This document shows, in pieces, positions 22,025 to 33,798 of a stretch of 64,000 nucleotides of DNA. Numbering within the stretch: the stretch's first letter is position 1; each line of letters begins with the position of its first letter. Made by a program: the position numbers and the translations under genes. Source of the DNA: Hanleya hanleyi (Eukaryota; Mollusca; Polyplacophora; Lepidopleurida; Hanleyidae); NCBI GenBank assembly GCA_036873755.1, contig JAVTVY010037089.1, forward strand, positions 105,291-169,290. The letters are read 5' to 3'. The notes under the pieces are model-generated. The model had not been told where the DNA came from and did no database searches. It saw only the letters and a program-made list of their open reading frames with translations.

Positions 22025-22594
22025 CTCAGAAAATACACGTTCATATGCATATCATCTTCATACCCAAGTCGACTTGGTTATCACTTTGAATTGTAAACAG
22101 AGAAGTAAAATTGGGTGTGAAGATAATGCATATAAATTTGGCGCCAAGGATGAGCAAACTGCTCCAGTTTTGACATATATTATTACCGGTATAAGAACAT
22201 TACAATACGTTTTTTTCCGTATTTTCTTTAATACATGAAAGACGTGTGTGAACCTTGCTACAGCTTTTTTTTCGTTCGGCAGAGTTCAAAAACAAAGGTT
22301 ATTTTATTCTGCCCAGACGTATAGACACACCTAAAATATTATTCCCGAATAACGAAAATAATTTTTGGGAATGAGTATCTGTACTAAAAGTATTTGCTTG
22401 TGTATAACAATAAGCGGTCAATGAAACTGACTTTGGATATGAACTACCGCAACTAGAACACGTGGAATTGTGTCGAGGTCAATTACTATCTTGGCCCATG
22501 ACGCGCCACAGTATTCCAGAGACATATTGGAGTGAACTTGTATCCGATTGGCTAGTACATATCTACACGGCCATTGGCTCATACTGGCGTGGGC

Positions 22595-22720
22595 GTTGTG
22601 AAAAGGAATAGGACATCACCCGTGAAGTTCCGGGTGTGAAAAGGAATAGGAACCAACGTCGTGATATGACTGAAATAGTGTTGAAAGCGACGTTAAATCA
22701 TATTCACTCATTCACTCACT
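22595..22720 (+). mobile_element. 5'-truncated copy of the 5S SINE family, with target duplication
   Basis: The tail CGTGATATGACTGAAATAGT...GACGTTAAATC followed by TTCACTCATTCACTCACT matches the tail of the 5S-headed SINE at 16887. TACTGGCGTGGGC is present directly before (22582-22594) and after (22721-22733), a 13-bp target duplication. The 126-bp insert has GAAAAGGAATAGG twice. It is a 5'-truncated retroposed copy with a simple-repeat tail instead of poly-A. Confidence 0.8.
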
Positions 22721-22733
22721 TACTGGCGTGGGC

Positions 22734-24178
22734 AGTAATCGTGGCATTCTCTCTCCATGATCGGACACTTTTCGGATGCTGTAGAGTGCATCCTGTTAGT
22801 CCGAGCTTCCTTTGCCCCTTCCGCCAACACCACGATTAATTCCTGACATCGCTGTGGGCTCATTAATTAACGATGAGAAAGCGGCTCCAAGAGTTCCACT
22901 GGTACCCTCGTCCCAGTATTTGTCTTATTCGGCTGTTATAGTTATTGATGAATAACCCATTTCATCCTTCACCTGTTACGACCGCGGTGCGCCCTTTTTC
23001 ATTTTCAAAAGAAGTATACGACCGCCAGTTTATCCAGGTCATGTTTATTTCTACTATAGGAAAGATAATATCCGGTATTGGGTCAGCCAAGGTGAGCCAC
23101 GTGACCCTCGTGTATCTTGGATACTGTGGCGCGTCGTAGGACCTATATAATAATAATCTAGGTAAACCAATGTGATATAACAGGTACTATCTAGTGGTAA
23201 AATAATGAAAAATTCGTGCGAGCTGTTTCCAGCATTCTCCAAGATCCCCTAATAAGTCAATCACGATTAATTCCGCATTTTCAGTTTGACCTTTGGTTCA
23301 CGGATATGTACAACATTTTTCGAGACAGTGCTTTGATATTTTCTGCCGCCTGACATAATTTGACTATTCAGTAGTGGCAAACCCTTTGAACTTTCTGGAG
23401 AAGAATGTTTACCATGTTTGGGCATGATGCATGATTCCGCATGATAAGCATCTTTTCCCCATTTGGAGGTTTATCCGTATCTGAAGTGCAAATATCGAGA
23501 GTTTGGTAGTCCCTTTGAGGAATTAAAAAAAATAATCATGGATTTCTTGTGGTAATTTATGAGTTTTGTGATGATTTATGATTCTCAGAGACAAACATAA
23601 ATACGACGCTTGCGCAATACTATGTAGACACAACAGTCCTGATCTTCACTTCCGTTTTGGCTTTTTGTCAAGACTATCCATAACTGGAACTTCAGCCATT
23701 AAGACATCCCATCATAACAATATTATCTCCCTTTGGCCGCTCGTTTTAGTACAGACCATATTTTCCATCTTCAAAGAGGGTTGTTTCTCCCTTATACCAT
23801 GCCACGCGCTAACATAAATGTGAGACAAACCTTTCGGAGAAAACGAATATTTTCCTCATCTTCCGTACACGGTTATCTCCCTTCGTTCCTACCTTGTATT
23901 GGCATCGTCACAATGGGGAGATAACCCTAGTCGGAGGTTGAATTTTCCTCCCTTGTTTTCTCCAGTTTTAGTCAGTCGTAATTTTGCATTGGCATAAAAC
24001 AAAACATATCGCAACTCTTTAAATGTACATAGGGTTAGACATGAAATCGTAATAGCTTACAGTCGATGGTTAATAACATTCAAGGAATCATACATACTGA
24101 ATAGTGAATTGAGCATCGTATTTATGAGCGCTATGCATGATATATACAATTCCAATACTAGTACTTCATTATCTATCG
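22734..24178 (-). other. 3' flank of the proline-rich membrane-protein gene
   Basis: This lies downstream of the stop codon of the minus-strand gene and probably includes its 3' UTR. I see no canonical AATAAA close to the stop on that strand. No other gene is supported. The word CTCCCTT and CAGTCCT-type repeats near 23630-23950 are unremarkable. Confidence 0.45.
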
Positions 24179-25651
24179 CTATGACGGGAGTGGTGGTGGT
24201 GGCGGCGGTGGTGGTGGGGGAGGTGGTGGAGGGGGCGGCGGCGGAGGAGGGGGTGGAGGTGGTGGCGTCATGGGAGGAGGCGGTATTGTCAATACGGGCA
24301 CACCTGATCTACTGTTGCGATTACTCGGAATAATTTCTGGCTCACTTTCAGCAAATTTGACAGATTTTGAGCGTCCATTGACCGGGCTGCCTCCGATAAT
24401 TTTGGTAATAGGAACCACTTCCAGAAGCTGGTCAGAAGGAGTAGGTAGCGACTTTGAACTCGACGATTTAAATAGTCCGGAACCTCTTGTGAAACTTTCA
24501 TTCATATCAGAATCGTCATAGTCCGGATAGTCCGGCGGTGGAAACTGCGGAGGTGGGGAAGGTGAAACGTCGTCTGAAGGGCGCCTCTGTCGTTGTGACC
24601 CATGAGATAACTGACGGTGCGTGATGCCCTTTAATTTGGCCGCGTCCCCGGATTCAGAGAGATCAGGATTACTGTGAGACCTCCGCCGAAGCTTCTGCTT
24701 CATCTCCTCTTGAACCGATAGCATGACGACTCGCGTGGCGGACACTTTGGGATCTTCTGGAAGATCGGACTCCTTCAGCTGTTCCAAGATGGACGCTCTC
24801 TGAGATATTGCCAAACTGTATTGCTTTTTATTCGGAGGCGGTGTCGGTGGACGATACTGCGTAAAGGCCGACGAAGGTCCATCAGCCTCGTCTATAACTG
24901 TTATAGGTCGATGGTCCTCGGCTTCCTGATCGTCTGCTTTTATCCATTCGCGCAACGACCGTTTGTTTTTTGGCGGCAATGGTGGCGGTTGATGTTCAGG
25001 GCTCGACTCGGATGATGCCGATCCGTATTTCACCGGACCACTAGGTTTGATAACTGTGGCATATTCAGGTTCGAGGACCCAGTTTGTTGTTCTCTCGTGC
25101 TCTTGTGCCTGGATGGACTGAGAGTCTATACTGGGGATATCCATTGGAGGGGTAGGTGGTCTTGGAGATCTAGTTTCTGAAGACCGCGTAAATCTAAAGA
25201 GCGGCCCGTCTGAACGATCGAACATTGACAATGCTTGCACTGATTGGGAATCAATGCTGGATGCATCATAAGGAGGAGTGGGGGGTCGGGGCGGCTTGCT
25301 TTCTTGGCGCTGGATATTCACCTCTTTCTGTCGAGTCGTCTGTTCTAAACTCTCTACTCTTGGATTTTCTCGGATCACAATTGGAGGGGGAGGTGTAGGT
25401 GGCCTCACTGGAGGTGCGCGATTAATTTCCGCTATATAGTTCACATCGTTAAAATTAACGTCTTGTGTTTTGTGTGGCTCTGTATGAGATTTATCAGTCA
25501 GGTCTCCCCCGCTAGATCTCAGCTGTTCTATATAGGGAGCATTTAACTCCGCTGTAAAATATGGCCTCATTTCGGTCTCATGAAATGGAGAATCAGCCGA
25601 CTTGGCGCGCCGAAGACTGTTTCGAATTTGGCTGTTACGGGTGTCTTCTCC
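24179..25651 (-). CDS. Proline-rich cytoplasmic tail, C-terminal exon of a membrane protein
   Basis: The frame is open from the candidate acceptor ATACAG at 25651 to the stop at 24179, about 490 codons, far longer than chance. Counting from an internal Met at 25570, it carries RPPTPP at residues 56, 95, 137 and 240. There is a duplicated segment (SSIDSQSVQA at 104, PSIDSQSIQA at 146), a tyrosine motif PEYATVI near 168, and an SH3 class-II site PPLPPKNKR near 196. Basic RRRSHSNPDL lies near 296 and a ~30-residue poly-proline run is followed by LPS-stop. There is no globular domain. Such tails bind SH3, WW and EVH1 proteins and link membrane receptors to actin. That role is inferred from composition. 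The phase-0 acceptor at 25651 does not match the phase-2 end of the 37-nt exon. A phase-matching acceptor exists at 25631 (GTAACAG), or another exon intervenes. The internal Met is probably not the start. Confidence 0.8.
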   Translation of the reverse strand, partial: GEDTRNSQIRNSLRRAKSADSPFHETEMRPYFTAELNAPYIEQLRSSGGDLTDKSHTEPHKTQDVNFNDVNYIAEINRAPPVRPPTPPPPIVIRENPRVESLEQTTRQKEVNIQRQESKPPRPPTPPYDASSIDSQSVQALSMFDRSDGPLFRFTRSSETRSPRPPTPPMDIPSIDSQSIQAQEHERTTNWVLEPEYATVIKPSGPVKYGSASSESSPEHQPPPLPPKNKRSLREWIKADDQEAEDHRPITVIDEADGPSSAFTQYRPPTPPPNKKQYSLAISQRASILEQLKESDLPEDPKVSATRVVMLSVQEEMKQKLRRRSHSNPDLSESGDAAKLKGITHRQLSHGSQRQRRPSDDVSPSPPPQFPPPDYPDYDDSDMNESFTRGSGLFKSSSSKSLPTPSDQLLEVVPITKIIGGSPVNGRSKSVKFAESEPEIIPSNRNSRSGVPVLTIPPPPMTPPPPPPPPPPPPPPPPPPPPPPPPPLPS

Positions 25652-27650
25652 CTGTATCTAGAATGCGAATAATATATATATTAACACTTATTTAAACGAT
25701 AAGACATATATACAAGCACAGCTAGATACACTTCCCCGCTGTCATAGATTTTGACCATTACAAAACCCTTTATAAATATCCCACTTCTGACACCAAATGT
25801 ACAAAACGTTCACACAATATGCGAAAGATATTACTAACTTTGGTGCTATAATTCTTTGTAAAGTTTCGTGTAATTATCTTTTGTAGATACAATCCAGTTT
25901 ATCTCAGCTTGGAGGATTCGATAGTCCAGTAATTAGTCGAAACTCTACTCGTTTCGAGGGGCGAGAGTAACAAATGCAGCTCCTTGCAATCGGAGCCTGT
26001 TCCCCAGATTTTTTCTCCACGACTAAAATAAATAAGGAATGTATTATCAAACTGGTATGTTTAATAATGACCAGGCGAATTGTCTCCCCTTGACCGTTTG
26101 ATAATTTTGTACAATGGCATTATCTACCCCAGCCGCCAAAGTGGATCCAACCGGGAGAGTTTATTTGGTGCAATGAGCGTATGCCGCTGTGAGAGATAGT
26201 TGTTCATTCATTGCCGAATAGTTGCTGATTTTCTTCTTCACAATTAGTTATGATCGATGCCATTATTGACCGACGTGAACGTTTTCTTTACACGAATATC
26301 TTGACGCCATTAAGGCGCGTATCATCGATGTTTTCAACACGTGGAACTTTGGAACTGAGGGAATGACAGGACCCCTCCCTCTCCCAGTCCCTAACTGAGA
26401 CTGGTCAACAAAAGAAAATGAAGGACACTTGATGGGGTAATTCTACACAAGTACAACTGAAGTATACCCCAACTGAAATTCTTCAGTTCCAGCGTTTATT
26501 GTTACAAAAAATTGCAAATATTCTAGAGTATTATAGTATCACTGTTATGCCTACCGATTCTTTATCTTTGCTCTCCTCGTCACCGGATCTAAAAAAAGTA
26601 AATTCACACTGTCACGGAAGAACAGGAGCGCAAACGGTTGATATTATCGATGTTTTTCAACATTTATCATTTCAATGTAATAACAACACAAATAGATGAT
26701 CTCCTGAAGTGTAGACATTTTAGGATAGCTTTTACTTTTGTCTATACACTGTACATTATATGTTTAGGATTTGAACACATTTGTAAACGCATAAACGTGG
26801 TACAGTTTGGCACGTGCTTAGCTTCAAGGTTTTTTAACACATTTCTAAACACATCAGCTTCAGATGTTTAGGCTTTAAACACCAAACGCGTATATGTTTC
26901 ATACGTCTTTCTGCTACAGAAATACTTCACTGACGACAGTTGTCTGTCGGATCAGGCGCTTGCATTTCAACGACACTGAGAGTACATATATACACTGTAA
27001 ATAATGTGCTTAGTATCTAAACACAGAACACAAATCGAAGTACATGCAAATTCGTTTTGTTTGTAGGAAAGTGTTCAAATTCTAAGCACATTATTTACAG
27101 TGTATATACGGCTGATGGTGAACAACTGGCGTAGCCATCATGAACGATGGTGTACGGTCAGCATTGCTGGAATACAAGCGTAAGATCTGACATTTGGCAG
27201 ACAGGATCGAGAACGACCGCGTCCATACCAGAAAGACATTATCCTAAAGATAGTGTTTAACAAAAAAAATAGAATGAGGCATGAAATACAGACATATAAA
27301 CACAAGCTATAGTTTATCAAGAGAGGTGTGGTCAACAGTTTTCAATGAAGCCGATAAGACATCGTGTTTCAATCCTAAGCTATATCAGGGGCAAATCAAC
27401 CAGAAGAAAGTAACTTAGATTAGACTAGCTAGAATGCAAGTGGCCACCACCTCCTTGATAATAATACATGATGTGACATAGATGCGCAGTAAAATAACAG
27501 GTGTCGTGTTTGCGTGCGCAGATTCGAAACAAAAATCGAGTGACGCATCACGGGAGATGAACTGATGCTGGAATTCAAATACTCAGCCTGTGAAATGTAC
27601 ATAATTAGTCCTATCTATGTCGTCTTTCGTATATAAAAACGGTCTCTTAC
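25652..27650 (-). other. Intron of the membrane-protein gene
   Basis: This is an AT-rich intron of about 2 kb. It holds the CACTGTAAA MITE at 26993-27102 and fragments of the dispersed repeat TGTTTAGGATTTGAACACATT near 26760. At 27330 the sequence GGTCAACAGTTTTCAATGAAGCC echoes a word in the foldback arm near 5912. A small extra exon could hide here to fix the phase mismatch; none was found. Confidence 0.55.
26993..27102. mobile_element. CACTGTAAA-type MITE, TA-flanked
   Basis: The 32-bp ends CACTGTAAATAATGTGCTTA... and their inverse flank a short middle. TA is present on both sides (26991-26992 and 27103-27104). It is 110 bp, non-coding and of mariner-like type. A longer relative lies at 34091-34389. 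Confidence 0.8.
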
Positions 27651-27687
27651 CTATTAGATTTATTCTGCTTTCCCTCTCCATCTAGAA
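27651..27687 (-). CDS. 37-nt exon of the membrane-protein gene
   Basis: A strong acceptor (CCTATACTTCCATTTCAG) and a strong donor (GTAAGAGA) bracket 37 nt. Entered in the phase left by the exon at 29577, it reads LDGEGKQNKSN without a stop and leaves phase 2. Microexons like this are common in cytoplasmic tails and are often alternatively included. Skipping it would enter the final exon in another phase, so its use matters for the tail's frame. Supported by splice signals only. Confidence 0.55.
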
Positions 27688-29576
27688 CTGAAATGGAAGT
27701 ATAGGAACTGATTAGTTAAGAATCAAATTATAACTTGAAATGTCGGGAAAATTAAGTTTATCGGTTTGAAATGGACTTTGAATTTAACTGAAATATGTAA
27801 GGATAACTTTATTTATTACGGTCCAAGTTTATGGAACAAAACAGATGTTTCCTCAAAGAAGTCTTTAAAGCCAGATTATAGTTTTGTACTTCTAAAATGT
27901 ATGTCCATTTGTACAATACTAAAGAACATGTGACTTTCATTCCGGAAATACTCATTTGTGTTACTGTAAATCCGCTGATTTCGTTTTCACTTTCGTTTTC
28001 AATCTGACCGTTCCAAATTGAAGTATCAGCCTCGATATCATTTCGAAGGTTATTGCAGTTTTATAGAACAACATTGCATCACGGGATATGTCCCAGTTTT
28101 AAAAGATTGGATTGGTCAGTCCAAATTTTCGAATGCAAATTCGGAATTTTCATTGGCTTTTGGGGAATATTGGAAGAAAATTCAGCCAATTGTAAATGTT
28201 CATTGCTTCAAGGTTTTATTTTGCCCTCATTCCAGTATAGGCATACTTAAAGATAGTGTTATTACCCCATGACCCGTATGTCTAAATAACGATAGTTTCG
28301 ATTATCAAACCTGCGGCCTAAACAAAGACTTGAGTTATTACTTTCAATCCCATAGGCCTGAATGAAGATATTGTTTTACCCTCGACCCGATAGATCTAAA
28401 TGAACATATTGTTATTATTATCGATCCGATATATCCAAATAAAGATATTGTTATCACCCTCAACCCAGGCATAAATGAAGATATTGTTATTCATGAATTC
28501 CACGAAAAAGCGGACATCGCTAAAAACAGCCCGTTTTCGCATAAAATCCACTCCCCATTCTTTCCTAGACCATATATTAGCATGCTGTTTTTCTATTCGC
28601 TTCCTATGATCTCCGGGGACACGTCAATAAAAGAAGATGTGTTTTAATCGCGACATATTTCCCCCGCAATTTTTGAACCTGAGGAACTCAGGAAATTCGA
28701 AATTGTCAAGGAAGAAAAGTTGCATTTTACTGAGAACTATACTATTTTGAAACATCTGTAGAAAAGATATACATGTGACGGGAACTAGGTAAAAACAAAG
28801 AGTTCAGAATTTTAATTTTATAAGTAGAATTGATAAATTCATCCTAGGAACATTTTTTTGGAGAAAATGTGTAATTAATAAAGCTCTTTTACCGAGAAGA
28901 TTTAAAAAGCGCACTCGAGATTCCGTCACGATGCTTTGGTGATTCCGTCACGGACTAGATTTAACCCCTGTGATGAACCAATCGCGTTTTTCACACGAGG
29001 AAAAAAATCTTATCATCCTTGGGTACTGTATGTTAGTAAGAGATGCAATATAAGAATAATCAGATTGAAACAGGGCAGCAAAAAAAAAAAAAAAAGATAA
29101 GCGACACTAGCCAAGTCATGTCCGTTTCAGGTGATTCCGTCACGAACATTTCGAGGCATGATTTACTGAAAATTCTGGATCATCTGTAGATTTTTCATGG
29201 ATCCGTAAACAGATGTCATATAGAATAGCAAACTAAACATAAAACTACATGGGTATGAGACCACGGGACTTTCGAGTACATGGCTTTGAATAAAAAAAAA
29301 GTCTTCCCAACGGTGATTCCGTCACGGTGGAATTCATGTATTACACTTTTCAAAGAAAAATGGCCTATGTAAGTTTTCGAGATTTACATCAGGCGTACGA
29401 TGAGAGCATCAATTGTGTAATTGTAAAACATGACTAATTCGAAAACATGACTTATCGAACTCTGTCTAGTTACTTTTTCATAGTGATAAGAAACTACAAT
29501 TTCAAACACATGTACATCAACAAAAATACATTTTCATTTGCCATATTCGAACATTATTAGTTACATTGAACCTTAC
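27688..29576 (-). other. Intron of the membrane-protein gene
   Basis: This intron is 1.9 kb. A minisatellite of about 46 bp (GATATTGTTATTA..., six degenerate units) lies at 28240-28494. The word GATTCCGTCACG occurs four times between 28920 and 29326. An A15 run is at 29080. The remainder is AT-rich and shows nothing else. Confidence 0.55.
28240..28494. repeat. ~46-bp minisatellite in intron
   Basis: Units share AAAGATATTGTTAT...CCCTCGACCCGATA...TCTAAAT and repeat about six times with considerable divergence. Confidence 0.6.
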
Positions 29577-29935
29577 CGACTTCGCTCAATTCGCCGTCGG
29601 TCAAATAAGCACCAGCATGCGTCTTGATATCGCCGTTTGGTACGTTTTTCTTACGATACTTGTTCGTCTTCATCCGGGGATACGTCATGGCTGACACCGA
29701 CAAAGGCTGTAAAGTGTACATGTCATACGGCATCGGCCTGAATATCATGCGTCCCATTGGATGGCCATTTTCTTGCGCGTGGTGTTCCACATGGTGACGT
29801 TCTCCAGGCGCCATATGCAGCGACCTCTGGTGGCGAACGGGGTATTCCGAATAACCGTATCTCGGATGGCGACCAAATCGAGATTCATAATTATGCACCC
29901 TGGATAATTCGAACTTACTTCCCTTTGATTTTTTC
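29577..29935 (-). CDS. Juxtamembrane cytoplasmic exon of the membrane protein
   Basis: The exon is 359 nt, with acceptor TATATCTTTGCAG and donor GTAAGG. It joins the transmembrane exon in phase, so the sequence passes from YYCYS to KKSKGSKFEL, the basic stop-transfer stretch expected right after a membrane helix. The 119 codons are rich in His, Arg, Tyr and Met (SRFGRHPRYGYSEYP, RPMPYDMYTLQPL, KTNKYRKKN) and end in LTDGELSEV. I recognise no domain. A reading that starts inside this exon at 29898 would begin with GTG, so it is not a separate gene. Confidence 0.75.
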
Positions 29936-30629
29936 CTGCAAAGATATACAAAAGTGAGCCATACCTTGACAAAATATCAATCAGAAAACAAACAAAAATG
30001 GCTCATACAATTTCTCATTATGGTTAATGGCGTGCTCGCATATCAACGCTGGAGGTGATAATGGGAAGTCGTTAGCTCCCTGGGGCATTTGGGTTATTAT
30101 TAGCCGCACACAAAGGAGATGTTAAGGGCCAATCAATTAACCTTTAATATTAATCACGTAAAGCACCATATGAGCTAATGTAGCGGAGAAAATGCCATGG
30201 ATTATTAATCGAGTCCGTTATCGGAGAGAACAGGTTCGCTTCAACAGCTTGATCGATCAAGCTAATTCTCATCACAGTCACCCCAACAGCCCGCAGTGAT
30301 ATGATCCGACATTTCTGGACGAAAAGTCCTTTCGAAATTGGAATCGTACAAGTTTTAAAATCGAAACGGCGTTGCCCGGAACATGAAAACAGGTTAATAC
30401 AGCTAAAACCGTACAAATTCTACTTCGACAAGAGGTTGACAGTCCCACAGATACAACCTCTCGTGAAACGATGAATGCTTTCTATACTTCTTATTCTTTT
30501 GAAGTGTTCATTTACTTTGCGTATCGAATGATAATACTCCTGCAAACATAGGTTACTGCCCTGTTATCAATGTAGTTAGAATACAGGTAGCGTCCACCAT
30601 TTTGTTGTCAACTCGGTCTAGGCCTGGTA

Positions 30630-31109
30630 CACACGACTCAGTTTTCCTTGACAAGTGATGAGACCATTGTGGAAGACTGTTACAGCCTTTCTCAATATCC
30701 TGCTCTGGTGCGGTCATCGTCCATGGCCACTACATACTTCCATAAATTTGGAGTCACTTGTCATGGTAGACTGTAGTACTCTCTGTTAAATCAACATCAT
30801 GAGATATTAACAGACAGTGATAGTGTACTGTTCCAGCTGTCTCCCCTTCAGTGATTGGTCATTCGATCCCGCCATTTTAAACTAAGACGAACATTATCAT
30901 TGGATCACTATTTATAGGAGCCACCCCAATCTTCATACACAACCACGTGACTGTCTCAGTTGACCGATGACATAGCGCGGCCTCGTTTTCGATTTCAAAA
31001 TCTGGCGTCTAACTGGGAAAATGTTGTTGTTGCTGCATCAGCCGATCATTGGCCCTCCGTAGAAGGGTCCAATACTATAGGCTATTGTCATGGAAAACTG
31101 ATTCGTGTG
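30630..31109. mobile_element. MITE with 23-bp TIRs
   Basis: The ends ACACGACTCAGTTTTCCTTG(ACA) and, inverted, ACACGAATCAGTTTTCCATG(ACA) match with two differences. It is about 480 bp and has no coding capacity. The sequence just right of it (CTCAGTAAACTCAGATATAA) recurs at 38498, so the site itself lies in another dispersed repeat. Confidence 0.7.
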
Positions 31110-31259
31110 CAATCTCAGTAAACTCAGATATAATATCCCAGAATCTTCCCCTGATTTACCATCTTGGTTGACCTAGATTGGTTCGTCTGTACCAGGCCCA
31201 AATCTGGACAGGATTCACCAATTTTCGGCAGTTGTTCATAGATAGAACAAAAGTGATAA

Positions 31260-31525
31260 CTATCACCGGGTAAAGGTGATGAGTTAGAGCCATCGCCCTT
31301 TTTTATGATCACCTTTAAAAATGATCACCATCACCTTTGAAGAGTGATGAGCACTCATTGTAAATTTAGGTCATCACCTTTTATAGGTGATTAGGCAAAA
31401 TCATCACCCTAAAAAGGTGATGAGCGTCAACATTTAAAGATGGTGGCTTTAACTCATCACCTTTTAAAGGTGATGGACAGGTCTGACCACCATGAGAGGA
31501 TGCTGGTCCATCACCTTTTTTTCTG
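31260..31525. repeat. Cluster of GGTGAT/ATCACC palindromes
   Basis: ATCACCTTTTAAAGGTGATG, ATCACCTTTTATAGGTGAT, CATCACCCTAAAAAGGTGAT and TATCACCGGGTAAAGGTGAT occur within 270 bp. Each is a short hairpin, and the arms are also complementary between units. Confidence 0.8.
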
Positions 31526-33798
31526 GCTGAGTTGTTTGCCCCTACTCTGTACACTTCGATACACATGCACTGCGGTTCCAATTTCTACATGCGAATGTTC
31601 TATAATACTAAATATATGGGTTGTTCCTGATCTGAACCCCGCCTTTCGAGGCGAAGGAAGGACTAAATTGCCGTAAATTCAAAATGTCAGCGGTTACTCG
31701 TCTGCTGCTTTGATAGGAGGAGCAGCTAACCCAGTCTACGCTCTCAAATTTCGACTTTTCTCTTTCCCCTAATAATGACAATCCTCTATTTGGGAGTGAG
31801 GGACGCTGATTCTTAGGCAACTTCTTTATCAGTCACAGAATCAATACATTGATCAAAGTATCACCATGCTGTACTTGAGTTATTTATTCATATATTCCAT
31901 CAATGCGAACCATGTTCAATACATATTAAACAATATATCCAATGCCAGGTAATAGTACATGAAACACCAATGCCCGAATGAACGTCGACCTGAGATTGTA
32001 TTGATTTAATGGCATTTTCAATATTGCCCATGTGTTGAGGAGCCGATGTGCAAGAAACATCGATCTTATTACAAGGGATATTTAAAATATATAAATTGTT
32101 GTGTTCAGATAGAGCTGTTGGTCATTGGAAATTATAGAAAACTTCATAGTTCGGACCACAAATACCTATAGCTAAGGGTAGCCTTGTTGATCAATCAAAA
32201 TGGCTGCTTCATGGCATTTGATGTAATATATAACCAAATGTATTCGCCTATGGCCAAATTACATTTTTCAGTCTTTGATATAACGATTAAACGAATTAAA
32301 TGAGATGATAGTTTCCAAACAAACAGATTCGGATTAAACATTTTTAAATTTTTCAAACATCCAAGAACTCTACAAGGATCTTGTAGTCAGGGGGCAATAC
32401 TGAAAATATTGATTTTGGTTAAACACACCGAGCAGAAGCTGGCACCTCGATGGAAATCATTTCTAGGGCATTCTTCAACATGAAAAATCTGGATGCGACC
32501 GACCTTGGTAAATCGATTTTATGATGTTGGAGATCATGATCCTATTAAAATCTACTTAAACCATATATGGTTCATCAGTTTCTCGGTTCATGCCATTAAA
32601 TTCTTGATTAAAAGTCCGAAACAAGCAAATGGGAGGGCGTGAAACTTTCCATGCAGCCTCACCGTCGATCGCTTTGGGGTCATTTGAATACTCGTTACGT
32701 AACCGTATGTCCATGACATTCAAAATGGAGGCCACGGGTCAACTAAATGTCTATTTTTCTCCACGTTTTGTCCTATTTTTATAGCACTTGTTGTACCACA
32801 GTTTATATATATTAGAATTTAATTCATTCAAATCATAGCTAATCATCTGGAGCTTATTTTGTCCACATTCATATAATCTTTCCCAAGAAATCATGTGACT
32901 TGTCACTCATTTGACCGTTTCTCATTCCATTCAGGGACCTGTCTACCTCAGTTATACCGATGTTCGCATTTGTCAAACTGTGACATATCATTCTGGGTCC
33001 AGTTTGCGTGTAATAGATACTCCTTCATATAAAGCATCATAGATAAATTCAAGATGGCAACCATGTGGGGAGTGGGCGGGGGGGGTAATTTGGAATATTC
33101 TCGATATTGCTGTAATCGAACTTCCCTACATCATTTCTTATCACCTATATAACCACAAATATTGTCAGAACATCTGAGTTTGGAGTCGAATAAAGTAAAC
33201 TCATGAACTGGATCATTCATGATGAAAACATTGAATCCTTCATTATCTCTTTTGACAGTTCGACCTCAAACTAACTTTTTGACATATTTCTATAAGTGTA
33301 TCTATGCTCACAACTTGAATATCTTGAAATTTAAGATATTTTGATCATTGGTTTAATTGCAAATTTTGTATTTTTATTAATACAATCGAAAGTTTATACA
33401 ATTCGACAGGTACACGCTTAAATTTAAAGTGTTGAAATAACGCTATAAGGTTGTCCACAGTGCTCGGAGGGTTTAACCAACCAAATGTTTGAGTATTACC
33501 TCTTGGCTATTACTCGAATTACTTGAATTGAACAGTTTTCCATATTTGGGCACAGCCGTTCGGAACAATCACTATAAATCAGAACAAAACGCTGATTTTA
33601 GTGTAATTTTGACTCAAATGATCACAAAAATCCCACTTCTGAAGACTTAAGATGTTCATCAAATATTATTTACTGGAAAGTTAAACGAATTTAAAGCTCA
33701 AAGTTTCAAATACTAGTTTCAATTGCAAGAAGTAGATGATTAATCAGGTTAACAAAAAAAACCAATACATTATGACGCATTAGTTTAACAACACTTAC

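Larger units (their letters stand above)
29936..33798 (-). other. Intron of the membrane-protein gene
   Basis: This 3.9-kb intron contains the inverted-repeat element at 30630-31109 and the palindromic GGTGAT cluster at 31260-31525. Otherwise it is AT-rich, with no exon-like segment noticed. Confidence 0.55.

Noticed and set aside
24109..24521. Plus-strand Gly/Val-rich frames opposite the poly-proline tail
   Set aside because: They are antisense shadows of the CCN-rich minus-strand exon.
28918..29335. CRISPR-like spaced repeats (GATTCCGTCACG)
   Set aside because: Spacings are irregular (about 20, 190 and 180 bp) and the context is an animal intron.
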